DNA of 64,000 nt. Origin: Geosiphon pyriformis. Taxonomy: Eukaryota > Glomeromycota > Glomeromycetes > Archaeosporales > Geosiphonaceae. Under the pieces are notes generated by a model that worked only from the letters and a program-made list of their open reading frames with translations, searched no databases and had not been told where the DNA came from. A program made the position numbers and the translations under genes. This document shows positions 37,169 to 49,566 of this stretch, one piece after another. The first letter of the stretch is position 1; every line of letters begins with the position of its first letter. The stretch is taken from NCBI GenBank assembly GCA_016748015.1, contig JAAOMT010000529.1, forward strand, positions 131,569-195,568. Reading direction: 5' to 3'.

Positions 37169-38706
37169 TTACAACTGGTTTTTCTCTTCTTGAACTTTGA
37201 GAACAGTATTACAAATTAATGTTTTCAAAGTTTTAAAAAAGTCTGAATCAACTTTTTCACTATACTGCTTTTTACAATAGCACAATGTATCTTCAAGTGC
37301 AATTTTACCTTGATGTATAGATAGCAAAGGCAAAGGTTCATCTTTATTTTTACTTTCTAAATCTTTATTTGCATTAGAATTTCTATTATACTTGTTGTTA
37401 ATAAAATTCACAATTTCATTCTCTAAGGCATAAGTGAATAATAGTTCAAACTTGTCAATATTAATAAAGTTTATTGTTAATAGCTTATTAATATTAATGT
37501 GCTCAATAAGAACTTGTACTTTTTATAGGAGTTCTTGTTTAATATCTAATAGATGGGCTGGCATTTGACTATTATTTAGAATTCCCATATGATGCCAACA
37601 GTTTTGGATTGTAATTGTTGTTACTACTGACCATGCATCAATTAGAAAGTCAATTGCATCCTTTAATGTTACTGTTGATATTGGAATCTTGCCATTATAC
37701 TGATTAATAAGATGGAAAAGAACAACTTTTGGTATTGTGCCTTAAAAGATGTAATAATTCTTGCATTTAATAATTGCAAATGGGATGTTGTATTAGATGG
37801 TAGGTATCTAATCATAATATTAGATAATACGGAAGATTCTCTACCATGAGGACCAGCATTATCAAGCAATAGCAAAATCTTTTTTTTCTTGTGATGCATT
37901 TCTTCATTTAATAAATTAAGTCATTTACTAAAAATATTGGTTCACATCCATGCTTTTGTATTATAATAATAAGTGATTGGAAGTGCATTCATATTAATAT
38001 TGTGAAAACATCATGGCTTTGCGGCTTTGCTGATAATTAAAGACTGTAACTTGATGCTGCCTATTGCATTACAAGCAAGAAGTATGGTAATTTAACTCTT
38101 ATTATGCTTGGTGCCAGAGGTAGATCTTGTTGCCAAAGTTGCATTTGGTGGCATTCTAAAAAATAATGCTGTCTTATCAGCATTATAAACATTATTTAGA
38201 TCATATTTATTAATAATCTCATGCAATTTCTTTCATTCCTCTGGTAAAATTTCCAAGGAAGCACTGTTTGCTTTGCCATGCATCTTAATGTGGTGTAAAT
38301 TATGACATTTTTTGAACTTTTCTAATCAACTATTTAATGCTTTAAAGTTATTTTCTTCCAAAAACTTTTCAGCAAACTTGAGGGCTTTTGTTTGTAAAAT
38401 TTTTCCAGTAAGAATGCAGTTGGTAGTTAGTGCTCTAAGCATCCATTCTCCCAGTGCATCATTTATCTTTGGAAACATTTCTTTCCTGTCCTTTGTCAAT
38501 TGACCAGAGTTGTTAGATACATTTTTTTCAATTCATTAGTCTGATTTTGCGAGTATCTTTGTTATAGTGAAGTGGTCAATTTTTAGATTAAATATTTCAA
38601 TAAGTCTATTTGCTAAGTAGTTAGGATGCTCTAGTTTGTACTGGCAGAGAGCTTTTTTAGTCTCCAAGGAGATTGCTGCTCGCTTTTGGTTCGCGTTTTT
38701 TGGCAT
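37169..38706 (-). pseudogene. pogo/Tigger transposase (DDE_1), broken
   Basis: The ATG at 38704-38706 begins MPKNANQKRAAISLETKKAL, a psq-type helix-turn-helix. A CENP-B/Tc5-like DNA-binding part follows (FEEN... then KFKKCHNLHH in the expected position). The DDE domain shows VYNADKTALFF (first Asp), ITILLACNAIGS, and LLLLDNAGPH (second Asp), then LPSNTTSHLQLLNARIITSF, where the family normally has a Pro-Leu-Asp motif; the third Asp appears as Asn. There are about eight in-frame stops, several TGA in place of the family's Trp. The C-terminus reads Lys/Glu-rich to 37169. It cannot make active transposase. Confidence 0.82.
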
Positions 38707-39292
38707 GTTAATAAGAACACACTTTTTATTGCATTTTGCTTTTATAACATGTTGATGTATCTGTTATGTTTCAAATGTCATTTTGTCTTATATCTAATCA
38801 GACATGTAAGATGTCTCATGTCATATGAGGTGCCTCAGATTATAAAAAACGGCCAAATTACAAAAATAAAGATTTTAATCCAACTGTAGGATTCTAAGTG
38901 CAAATAATAGATTCTCGGTAAAAAGAAACCTAATTTTGATAATGTATCTGCAACACTTTTTGTCTCTTACCCCCAATTGATAATCAATAATGAAGGCTGT
39001 CAATTTGATTCTCCACATACTTGCATAATCATGTAGAAGATAGTACAATGTCATGTTGTCAAGCCCTCCAAACACAGCAACACCTATATTAATTAGAATA
39101 TTAATATAAAATACTTTGCACAATGTCAGGGATATTGGAGTGAAAATCAACTACAGTTTTTTAAAAAATGTTCTGATCATCATAAGTCATGGGATTTGAT
39201 ATGTAATATATATAAGCATGTAATGGCTTCTGAATTAATGTGGCTATATGTTGTTTTTAAGAAAAATCTATCTGTTGAAAATTACTTAAAAT

Positions 39293-39792
39293 GAGCCCAA
39301 AATAAAACAGATCCTATATTCAGGTTAAAGTATAAACAACTCTTTTTTTATTTACAAGCAATTATTAACTTTTGCATTGGAGTTTGTTTCAATAGGTCTT
39401 CATTAAGACTCGCAGCTAGACAAATATTTGCACCAATTTGGTCTGCTCAGCACCATTCTATTTACCAATTAATTGAAATTGCTGATAAAGAACAATGGCT
39501 ACGATTGAAGCCTGAAGTTTGCAATCTGATTCAAGAAAGAATTGTAATTTCTCAATCTAAACTTTCAAATCAACATCAAGACCATAATGCAATACTTGAA
39601 GAAATTAACAAAATGCTCAAATCATTGATTTCTTCTACACCTTCACAACGGCATTGGGAAATTGTAGCACATAATTGTATCAAATTTGAGAAATTACATA
39701 CTAATCTCTTTAATGTTATCAGATATTCTAAAAGTGAAATATACAGATCTTGTACACGTTCTAGCTTTATTGCTGAATTAAATCGATTTTGA
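39293..39792 (+). pseudogene. Second, unidentified coding remnant inside the pogo-like element
   Basis: A 500-nt frame is open on the strand opposite the transposase. It includes FRLKYKQLFFYLQ, then LAARQIFAPIWSAQHHSIYQ and a long helical part up to FIAELNRF; a stop-interrupted extension with the same composition runs upstream to about 39145. Further pieces appear to 40020 and at 40430-40640. The composition and helical pattern are those of a real protein. It recalls the large uncharacterised proteins (DUF6589 type) spread through fungal genomes, but this is only a loose impression. It could be a second transposon gene or captured host DNA. Confidence 0.4.
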
Positions 39793-41257
39793 GTTCAAAT
39801 AAAAAAGACATAGTTTGTAAATCCAAATGTTTCTAATTGTGTTTTTTGTTATATTGGCCATAAATAGATATTAAGCAAAGAAATCAAAAAATTCAGTAAA
39901 ATTGCACAGATGAAAAGAATAGACTTTTTTAAAGCAAGGCAAATTAAAAAAACATTGTTAAGTACTTGGAAACCAATTCCAGTAATAAGTGAAGAAGCAG
40001 ATCATCAAAAAATATAAATCTGTTAATAAAATCACAACTATTACCTATTATTAACTCTCTAATACCTTTTTTAAGTGATTATGTTTTTGAAGCTTATTAA
40101 GTTAATTGTGTAACAGCCTAATAAATATCCTTCAAGAAGTTAGAAATATATTGTATTATATATAGTTTTGTTTACCTTGGATTGGGTGTATTACCATTTA
40201 TAATTGGCATTTTTAAAACATGATATGTTGAGTCTAGGTCCGAATCTCTATTCTGTGTGATTATGTTTGGATTATGAAAAGCATTCAACACAGATTTATT
40301 TGCTCCAAAAAAGTTGATTTTTAATACATCTTTAAAACTATCAGTCAAACTTTTGCTTGCTAATACTAAATATTGGTTGAATAATAAATATAATTGTTAG
40401 TATGGAGCCCTTTTTTAATCATGGATGTTAAAGTTGATGTAAAAATGTATTTATTAGGTATATATTGGAATTTTCATGCTCTGAGTTTTATTACTGGTCA
40501 CATTTTTCTTCCTAAGGAAAGGTAAATTCGAACTTTATTCCCAGTTAATTTGCTCAAGCAATGTCTCATTAACAAACTTGTTTCCAGAGAATCCCATTGG
40601 GCCATTATTCTTGCTTGTAAATCTGTTAATTTTTCTCCCAATATGGAAAAAAAGTAATCTCATTAGCCAAAGTTTAATTCAAAGTAACTTCATTAATACT
40701 TGCAGCAACAGTCTCCAAAACACTACCAGTTTCTGAAGCACTACCAGTCTTCAAAGCACCAAGAGCAGCAGTACTGTACCATATGTTAACTATTATTAAA
40801 ACTCTCATAATATCTGTAAACAACAAGCCAGATATAATAGTTCTATTATTGTCTTCTGATGGCAGTGGCGGCTTATAAAGAAGAGTAATTAAATGTTGTA
40901 ATATTTGAGAAATTTTGTTTAGTGTTCTACAATTGTTTCCAAATTTTTTTTACTACCATAAAAAGAATAATTTCCATTAACAATCGGAAAATCTTCCTAA
41001 CTGTACATGTCCAATTAAATATGAAATGACATCTGATGTTCATATCTAATATCATATGATTATAGTATGACTATAGAGAGTGGAAATTACTTATATTCTG
41101 CTATCATATTTGTGAGGATAAGAACTATAAGGAGATATATATAGTAAAAATAACTATAAGAAGATAATATTATATATAAATAGTTTTGGTTTTTAAAAAA
41201 ATGTGATTATAAGAAGATAGTGACTATAACCAGAGGGACTATAGAGAGAGTTCACTG

Positions 41258-43307
41258 TAGTTATGAATCTTTTAATCAAAGTAAACAATCTTGTTTTAAG
41301 ATTAAAGTTTTATTCTTCTTAATAACAAATTCAATTTAAATAATTAATATATATAACATTAGAGGTTTAAATAATTCTGTTAAGCAAGAAAATATTATTT
41401 ATTGGTACAGAAAAATGAACAATATGGTTTTTATTGTTACTAAAATAAAATTAAAGAAGAATATTTGTTTTTAGATTGTTAACAAATTTGATAGTATTCA
41501 AGTGTTTATTTCTGGTTTAAACTCTGACTATTTGGGTTTTGGTGTTGCTGTTATCATGAACACTAAATTAACAAAACATATAAACAAAGTTTTAGAAATT
41601 ACTAATTAGTTGTTGTTTATCAAATTGCTTTTTAAGAATAAGCTCTTTATTTTGATTTTAAAACTATATGTTGATGCTATTCTAATAACATATCTGTTTC
41701 AGATTAGAAAAATCAACTTATTAATTGTTAAAACTGTAAATGAATCTTTTTTTGTAATCCTGGATGGTGATTTTAATAAAAATGGTTTTTATAGAAGTGC
41801 TAGTTTTAAGAAATGTATTGATCTAAAACTGGTTAATTCTTTAACAAAAAGTTTGTTTGTAAAAACTTCAACATAAAAAAATTTTAAGAGTGCTAAAAAA
41901 ACAATTGACTACATATTTGTATCTTTAAGTCTAATTAATACATTGATTGGTCATGATGTTTTAAATTTTAGTAACTATTTTAATTCTAACTATTAAGCTG
42001 TTTTTATTTCTATGAAGTTGAAAAATTTGTTTGATGTAAAATTGAATTTTCTTTACAAATAGACTAATAGAAATTGTTGAAAGTTTGATTTCAAAAATGC
42101 TAATAATACCAAATAATCCAGATTTAAAGATGTTATAATGAATAATATTATAATGTTTACTAATAAGTTTATTATATCTAAAACATTTTCAATTTAGATA
42201 CAATGTAGAATATTATTTGAAAAATTATGTGTCTATTAGCCAATAAAATATTTAAAAAAAAATAGTTTAAAAGTTTTAATAATGTTTTCACCAAAGAGTT
42301 TTTTAAGTTTTATAAGTTGAAAGTTTTGATTGCAAAAATTGTCAACTTTTTATACATAAGGCTTAAAAATGAATTTGATTTTTTGATAAACTGCTAGATA
42401 TCTTTGAACAATAATAAAGTAATGAATATTTAGGCTCTTTTGAACTTTGGTGCTAACTTTAATAATGTAAAATTTGGTTTGTTTAGTATAAGAAAATTTT
42501 ATTGTGTTTTCAAGCTTATAGAGTTGCTAAGAGCTAAAAAATTGAATATTATATCTGTTATTAATAAACAGATAGAAAGTTTTGCAGTTAATAAGGATTA
42601 TATAATAATAAGTATATTAAAGCATCTGTTTCAAAAAATGGTTTTAAATTACTTGGTTATTAATAATAAATTGGTTCTAAACTTTGGTAAAATTAAAGCT
42701 AAGATTAATGAAATAATGGAGAGCTAATAAAAAAAAATTAATAATAAACAATATTCTTGATTTGTAGTATTGAGAATATTTGTCTTTAAAGCATATTGAT
42801 AATGATGTTTTTTTTGAAGTTATAAGAGCTATTGCTTATAATAATATACTATAAATAATTAAAAACTTACCCAATAAAAAGACCATTGGTCCATTTGGTA
42901 TTATTAATAAACTGTGAAAATATTGTAATGTTTCTGTTTTTATGATGTTTTTAAATTTTTTGAATTTCTGTTTAATATGTAAATTTGTATCTTAATTTTA
43001 AAAAGAAGCTTGAATGTCAATAATTCTTAAATTTTATGAATAAAAGAAAGTTCTAACTAATACTAGGCCAATTATATTGATTAAAACTATCTGGAAAATT
43101 CTCTTTAAAATACTTTCTGATAAAATTTTAATAGCTTATAACAGATTTGATGTTTTTTATAATGATAATTTTTCTGTTTCAAAAAAACCCACTATTTAGT
43201 TTTTTATTTTTATAGTAAATTTGGTAATAAAAAACACATTAAAAAAAAGATGTAAACTTTAGATGATTTTGCAAGATATGTAAAGGACTTATAATTTAAT
43301 TAAATAG
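41258..43307 (+). pseudogene. Decayed LINE, endonuclease and start of reverse transcriptase
   Basis: This continues the LINE interrupted at 37006. The endonuclease/exonuclease/phosphatase domain is seen at 41400-42000: FVILDGDFNKNGF (catalytic GDFN) and, after a stop, KKTIDYIFVS, with the region that should hold the final Asp-His decayed. RT-like text appears at 43050-43230 (NTRPIILIKTIWKIL, then SDKILIAYN and DNFSV). Many stops and shifts occur between. The plus orientation is the same as the 25087 fragment, which appears to be the same family. The LINE is cut off at about 43307 by a truncated LTR-X. Confidence 0.7.
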
Positions 43308-43906
43308 TATTATTTAAAGAAAAAAAGCTGATTAAAGAAAGAAGCAAAAACATGACCTAGAAAAATGTGATGAAACATGAAAGAACACAAAATAATGCAC
43401 AATAACATTAGATAATACATTATAATATAAGATAATGTGTTATAATACAGGATAACATAGAATAATATGTAATAACATCAGATAATATATTATAACATAG
43501 GATAATTAGTTATAACATAAAAAAATAAAGCAATAGCTAGCAAGAACAGACAATCCAAAGCAATTCTATAAAACTAGAAAATATGTATATATAGCAATAG
43601 CATTAAAAGCAGAAAGGAGATGAATCCCCAGATAAAAATTTATTAGTTACCATTCCTAGTTAAAAACATATCATTCCAAAATATCAATAAATATATTTAT
43701 TTAGCATCTCAAATTTAATTGCTTATTATCAACTCTAAATATTGATAGTAATTAATACTTAACCACATTGGAACAATAGCTTTTGATCATGCTTATTAAT
43801 GGAATACTAACATTTATTGTCTTGGCTTATTTTTTTCTTTTCTTTTATTTTTTTTTCTTGTTGTTAACTAATTGATTAAAAAGATTAAGCACTAAGTTAT
43901 TAACAT
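43308..43906 (+). repeat. Truncated LTR-X with ATAACAT-type array
   Basis: The left end is poorly conserved (TATTATTTAAAG). It contains an array of about 20-bp units of the ATAACATNNGATAATA type (43365-43545), a TATA box at 43584-43592 and the shared downstream text. The LTR stops abruptly in the text CTAAGTTATTAAC, about 330 bp before the expected end, exactly where element B begins at 43907. This is what an insertion of B into an older LTR-X would leave. Confidence 0.65.
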
Positions 43907-44712
43907 TGTTACAGATGATTATTTGGGGTCTTAAAACAAATAACAAATCTATAACTTAGTACTCAGTTGATATAATGGGGTTGGTTTTGAAGGTTTTAGT
44001 TGGTTTGAAGATTTTGTTGTGGAGTTTTTTGTATAATAGACAGAAATTCAATAGTTGTTTTTAGTAGCCTCTCAGATTCGCAATTTTATCCAATTTCTTT
44101 CTCAGCATGGTGGCCAGTAATCTGGCAGAGATGCCCTTCTGGTAAGCTATTCTTAAATTCTCAATGTTATACTTTTCCTTTAGGATCTTTTACCAGGCTA
44201 TTCTTAATGTTAATAATTCAGCACTTTTTTTCTTTAATTAATTAGTAAAACAAAAGAAATAACAAAAAAAAATAAAAAAAAATAAAAAAACAAGCCAAGG
44301 CAATAAGTATTAGTATCTCATCAATAGCCATGATCAAGAGCTATTGTTCCAGTATGGTTAAGTATCAATTACTATCAACATAAAGTGTTAATAGTGGAGA
44401 GTAAATTGAAATAGTGAATAATTATTTATTGATATTTGTGAATGAAAGATTGCTTAGATCAAATCTAAACTGAGAGATCTGTCTTTTTTTCTTCTAATGC
44501 TACCACTATATATACATAATTGATGTTCTACAAGATTGTTCACATTCTTAAATAATGTGCTATGATTTTTTAAGCAATGCTTACATTGCTAAGTAATATG
44601 CCTTAATTTTCTAACATCGCTCCACATTGCTGAGCAATATGCTCATGTGCTAACTACTACTTTTTTATTGGTCTACTATTTTCTCTATCTGTTTTTCTTT
44701 TTATAAGTAGTA
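43907..44712 (-). repeat. 3' LTR (LTR-X) of Ty3-type element B
   Basis: It starts TGTTACAG and ends AAGTAGTA (canonical GTAACA). A purine tract on the minus strand lies immediately at 44713-44726, which identifies this LTR-X copy as the 3' LTR of the minus-strand element to its right. The palindrome array TGAGCAATATGCTCA-type lies at 44535-44655, the TATA box near 44506-44514, and the hairpins at 44370-44396 and 44322-44346. Confidence 0.82.
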
Positions 44713-44726
44713 TTATCTTCTTCTTT
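44713..44726 (-). promoter_or_regulatory. Polypurine tract of element B
   Basis: AAAGAAGAAGATAA on the minus strand ends directly at the LTR-X boundary. It is the expected primer site for plus-strand DNA synthesis. Confidence 0.7.
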
Positions 44727-45399
44727 AATATTGAGCTTCATTGAAATCTTTATTTTAGATTATGTTGAATACTTTTTTTTTGAGTAGCACCTGTTCCATT
44801 CTGTTCTTTATTTCTTTGATTTGTGAATTGTTTATTCTTTCCCATTGGTTGATAGTTATTGTTTCTATGTTAGAGTATAACAATACTTCTGAGTAGTTTT
44901 GAAATATAGTGTGTAGTCAATAAATGACCCTAATGTGTAATGTTAAGTTTGTTTTCTTTTCAATAATGTCTTCAATATTCCAAATTATCTTTTGATTGAA
45001 GATTCTCTTGGATTTATTAAAATATAACTTTTGAATATTTACTTTTTGTTCCAGTTGATAGTAGCAGTATGATATTAAAAATTGGTCTATTCATTGGTTT
45101 TAATTTTCTTTAGCCAGTTTTTTGTTGGAACCATGATTGTTATCTTTTCAAAAGTGTTCTTTACTTTCTCTATTATTTTATCTAACCAGTTTATTGGTTG
45201 TTTCTGTGGTTGCTGGTATAGTGTACTTTTTTTTTTTTTTGGTGTTTTGATAACAGATTGTTTGGTTGTTAATTATGTTTACTTGCTGTTGACTTAAAGC
45301 CTGAAACAATTGTTGAGCTAAAGTGTGAATATGGTCTGGTATTTCTATTTTTCTTTGTTGCTTTTGTCACATATACTGTGTTTTTATATATTTCTTAAT

Positions 45400-46700
45400 T
45401 TAACATGTTTGGTTCAATAACTATAATTGATTCCAGATCTTGTGGAATCTCATCTGATTAAACCAGTATTTTCTGTGCTCTCAATTGTGGAATATTACTG
45501 ATAGATGCTGATATTATGTTTTGATATAATTTCAGTCGATCTCTATGTACTGTTTTGGTTAATATTTTGTTGTTTAACCTTAATTTATAAGCTCCATTTC
45601 CTAGAATTTTTTCTATGTAAAATAATCCATCTCATTTGGAGTCAAATTTTCCACTTTATTGTTTTTCCGCTTTGGTATAATATAGAAGTACTTTGTTTTC
45701 AATTTTGAATTCAACTGATTTATCTAGTAGTTGATTATCATGTCTTTTTTTTTGTTTTTTTTGTGACTTTTGGATGTTATCAGCTGCTTTTTACTGTTTA
45801 TTTTCCAGTGTTTTCATTAAGTCATATGTTTTTCTTAACAATGTTTTTTGAAAATTCTCTTCTGTTATTGGTTCTGTTGGATATGTTTTGACTTCTATCT
45901 TAACTGGTAATGTTGCTGTTTTATTGTAAACTAATTCAAATAGTATTGCTTATGTAGTGTCTTGTTTCATTGTTTTATACGCAAATAATACTGATGGTAT
46001 AAACAAATTCCATTTGTTCTGGTTTTTTTGGCTGATCTTGACTATTGTTTCACACAGTGTTCTGTTGAACCTTTCAACTAACTCATTTGTTTGTGGATAG
46101 TATGGTGATAATAATAGTCTTTTTATCCCAAATCTTTGACTTAATTCTGCCAATGTTCTATTTACAAAGTGAGTTCTTTGATCTGATAGTAGTTTTTTTA
46201 GACATCCGTGTTGACAGATCAAATCTTAATAAATGAATTCAGCAATGAATTCTGTATTTGCTCTTTGAATGGCTTTTGCTTCTGGTCATTTTGTGAGATA
46301 ATTCATGGCTACTGCAATATATCTGTTGCCTCTGCTGGTAATTGTTAATGGTTCAACCAAGTCAATTCCAATACAATCAAATGGTTGTCTCACTTTGATT
46401 GGTCTTAATGGTTCACTGGGTTTTGTTTCACCTCTTCTTTGACAAGCATCACAACTTTGAACATATTGAATAATATCCAAATACATTGATGGTTAATAGT
46501 ATCTTTTTCTAATTCTTTCTATGATTGCTTCTTTGTGAAAATATTCTACTATTGGATTCAAGTACATGTTGAATAATATTGTTTCTTTCTCTGATTCTGT
46601 AATTACTTTGGTTGGTTGATTTGGATTTCTTTTGTTTTTCTAGTAAAGTATATTTTGATGATTGATAAAATATTTTGATTGCTGTTTTATGTTGTTTTAT
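45400..46700 (-). pseudogene. Integrase of element B, broken
   Basis: The minus-strand frame is shared with the RT and dUTPase of B. Visible in order: YVQSCDACQRRGETKPSEPL (the CxxC end of the HHCC zinc finger), IGIDLVEPL (first catalytic Asp), LLSDQRTHFVN (second Asp) and QTNELVERFNRTL (Glu). The C-terminal domain follows with KVLLYYTKAEKQ and LGNGAYKLRLNN. Several stops replace expected Trp or Gln codons. There is no extra ORF of the E-family kind between integrase and LTR that I can recognise; 44727-45400 shows only short frames. Confidence 0.75.
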
Positions 46701-46859
46701 TCCTTTTAAGATAATTTTTTCTTAAACAATTGGGTATTTATATAATATTGAAGTTGTTGGTATTTTTGTATATTCATCTTTTGTTATATTTTTGGGTTAA
46801 AATGTTTTTAGATTTGTCTTATTTGTGACAGTCCATTGGCATTTCCATTTTCTTTTTCT

Positions 46860-48420
46860 TTTTTGTAATGTACTATATAATTAAATAGTAAAAGTTCTAT
46901 TTTCCATCTGGCATGGCAATCATCTCCAAATTTTTGCTTTTGGATTGAAGTCAATTTTTTATAATCTGTGTACACATCAAACTTTTAACTTAAGTATTTT
47001 TTCCATTTGGTGACAGCTCAATAGATAGCTAAATGTTTTAGCACTAGAGTTCCATAGTTTTTTTTAGCTGGACTTAAACTTCTACTGGCATAAGCTATTG
47101 AATGTTTTCATTCATCTGTTCCTTTTTGAGATAGTACTGCTCTCAATACTTGACCTGATATATCTGTTGTAATTATGAATGGCTTGTTATGATCTGAATA
47201 GATCAATACTGAAGCTTGAATAAGTTTTTTTCTCAGCATATTAAAAGCTTTTTGCTGAGTTTCAGTCTATTTGTATTTGGTGTTCTTTGTTTGGAGTTGA
47301 TGTAGTAATTGAGCTATTTTGGAAAAGTTTTTGATAAAGTGGCAGTAGTATCTGGCAAATCCCAAGAATGCTCTTAATTCTGTAAAATTATTTGGTACTG
47401 GAAAGTTTTTAACAATTTCAATCTTATCTGAATTCGTTTTAATACCATCTTTGCTTACAACATATCCCAAAAACTTGAGTTCTGTTTTGCCAAAGAAACA
47501 TTTATTGGCATTTAATTTTAATCTTGCTTGTCTAAGTCTTTCAAATACTTGTTGGAGATAATGCAGATGATCATTAAATGTTTTTGAGAACACATTGGTG
47601 TTGTTCAGATATATGACTACTAATTTCCATAGTAGTCTAGTATAGACAATTTCCATGAGTCATTGAAATGTGGTGGGAGCATTCATCAAGCCAAATAGCA
47701 TTACTTCAAATTCAAAATTTCTTTCTTGTATTGTAAAAGCTGTTTTTTCTTTATCTTCTGATTTCATGACTACTTGCCAGTAACTGCTGTCTAAATCTAA
47801 AGTTAAAAACCATTTCTTTTCTTCAAAAGCATTGAACAGCTTTTGGATCTTTGGTGTTAGATAGCTATCTCTCTTGGTTACTCCATTCAGTTTCTAGTAA
47901 TCCACACAAAAGCAGATTTTTTCATTTTTCTTATGGACTAGTACTACTGATAATAACCATGAGCTTATTGATGGCTGAATTAGTCTATTGTCAAGCATCC
48001 AATTGATTTCTTGACAAATGATCTCATGGCTGGCTAGTAGTATTCTGTATGCTCTTTGCTTAATTGGCATTGCATCTCCAGTTTTTATCTAATGTTGAAT
48101 AATATCAGTTCTGCCAAATTTATTTTCACTGGCAAAAATGTCATTGAAGTTGTTGAGTAACATTTTGAGTTGCATCTGTTAAAGTGGGTCTAGATTTCCC
48201 AAGTTTATCTGTTCCAATTGTTTTGGTTAGAGCAGATAAAATTTTTCTCATCCATATATGGTTTGAAATGTGATATCTACATATTCACACAGTTGTGGAA
48301 AGTTTGGAATAGTGTTTGGCAGTTGGTTTTCAATTTTGGTGGTTAAGTATCCAATGGTGGTTTCTTCTGGTATCTTAATGATATCTTCTATGTTGTTATA
48401 AATAAAAATTTTAATGTGTC
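46860..48420 (-). pseudogene. Reverse transcriptase and RNase H of element B, broken
   Basis: RT pieces in order: IICQEINWMLDNRLIQ, VVLVHKKNEKICFCVDY, LFGLMNAPTTFQ, then VVIYLNNTNVFS, where the catalytic YLDD has become YLNN (47600-47611), and FLGYVVSKDGIK. RNase H follows with AVLSQKG, IAYASRSLSPA and NYGTLVLKHLA. Both catalytic Asp codons read AAC, a G to A change in each, so the enzyme would be dead even without the stops. The same frame runs into integrase without an offset, unlike the E family. Confidence 0.75.
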
Positions 48421-48422
48421 TG

Positions 48423-49372
48423 TGGTTCTTGGCTGGTATGTATAGATTAACTAATCCAATCTTTTCTGATTCACAAAGTGTTGTTTCTGCCTCAAAAATC
48501 TGAATCTGGTCCTTTACCTTTCTTTCTATGACTACTATGTATTAATTATATGATAGAATGGAAATTGATTGATGGGTGGAGATAATTTCTCCCTTGTCAA
48601 CAATTTTTTTCTCTGCCATATTAACTGGTACATCTATTCTATCCATAGATCTAAAACTCTGTATTTCTCTAGCTGTAATTCCTAACTTTTTTCTATTTCC
48701 CACTGATACTAATTAAGCTATTTTAACCAGAGACAGGAATATTGTATGGGCTATCTTTTTGTTTGGCTCTATAATATAGATCTTTTCTGAGTTATTTTGT
48801 AGCATTGCAATAATATTTTCTATACATCTTGCATCAATTATTTCTTCTTTAATATTGATTCCTTTTTTCACTAAACTATTTTTGGATGCTAATTGAATCA
48901 TTGTTATTGCTGAAATTTCTAGTGCTATTTTAAGATTAATGCAAATACACAAGTGTGGTTCCAATTTGATGGTATCTTTTCCCAGATATCTTAGATCAAA
49001 CCCTGCATTGGTATTATGCACACATTCTGGCATGATACCCTTATCATTGTTGCTAAACTATTTTAGTTCTTGCTTTTTAGAGAGATCAGGAAACATAATG
49101 TATTGTTTAAAGTTTGAATCAAAGTTTGAATTATTATAATTTTTATTGCCATTTTGAATAGAGCTGTAACCATTATTTTTGTCATCATTATTGTCAGAGT
49201 TTGGATTAGAATTGAACAGTAATTTCGATTCTGATATGCAGCTGCTAATTGGTTTTTCTTCCTTTAGGATCATGTAAATTATATATGGTGGTAGATTGTA
49301 AATGAGATTACATTCATTACAATATTGAAAGTCACAGAGAATTAAACAATGTTGACATAATTGAGTATTCAA
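48423..49372 (-). pseudogene. Cys knuckle, dUTPase and post-dUTPase domain of element B
   Basis: From 49372: a C-x2-C-x3-C-x4-C-x2-C knuckle (LCQHCLILCDFQYCNEC), an Asn-rich linker, then a trimeric-type dUTPase with AGFDLR (motif 1), SKNSLVKKG (motif 2) and EEIIDARCIENI (motif 3). A stop follows at 48713. In the same frame comes a beta-rich part ending LYIPAKNHRHIKIFIYNN and ETTIGYLTTKIEN. dUTPase hydrolyses dUTP and keeps uracil out of cDNA. Changes at conserved positions (Tyr to Phe, Gly to Glu or Arg) suggest loss of activity. A further piece upstream (49378-49560) is in the same frame. E1 is inserted at 49567. Confidence 0.75.
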
Positions 49373-49566
49373 CTGTTTTAAACACTATTCTTGTTTTTTT
49401 TAGTGGGTGCTAGTTGCTGGTAGTGTTTGTGAAATTCTTCTAAATTGTCTTTAATGTTGCCAAAAACATCAAAAGTTTGGACATATTCGGGTTTAAGAAG
49501 AGATAGAGGGTTGTTTTTAATTTTCAGTAGTTCACTGCTTGTCACATTTTCTGCTTTCACACTTAC

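Larger units (their letters stand above)
37007..41257 (-). mobile_element. pogo/Tigger-like DNA transposon, 4251 bp
   Basis: Terminal inverted repeats are visible: the left end reads TAGTGAACTCTC and the right end, in reverse complement, CAGTGAACTCTC, with partial similarity continuing for about 35 bp. TA dinucleotides flank both ends (37005-37006 and 41258-41259), as expected for pogo/Tigger insertion. The left half carries a broken DDE transposase on the minus strand. The right half carries an unrelated plus-strand coding remnant. It is inserted in a LINE whose reading continues on the other side. At 4.25 kb it is longer than most single-gene pogo elements. Confidence 0.82.

Noticed and set aside
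43365-43545. CRISPR-like array
   Set aside because: The 20-bp units are imperfect AT-rich repeats without unique spacers, inside an LTR of a eukaryotic element.
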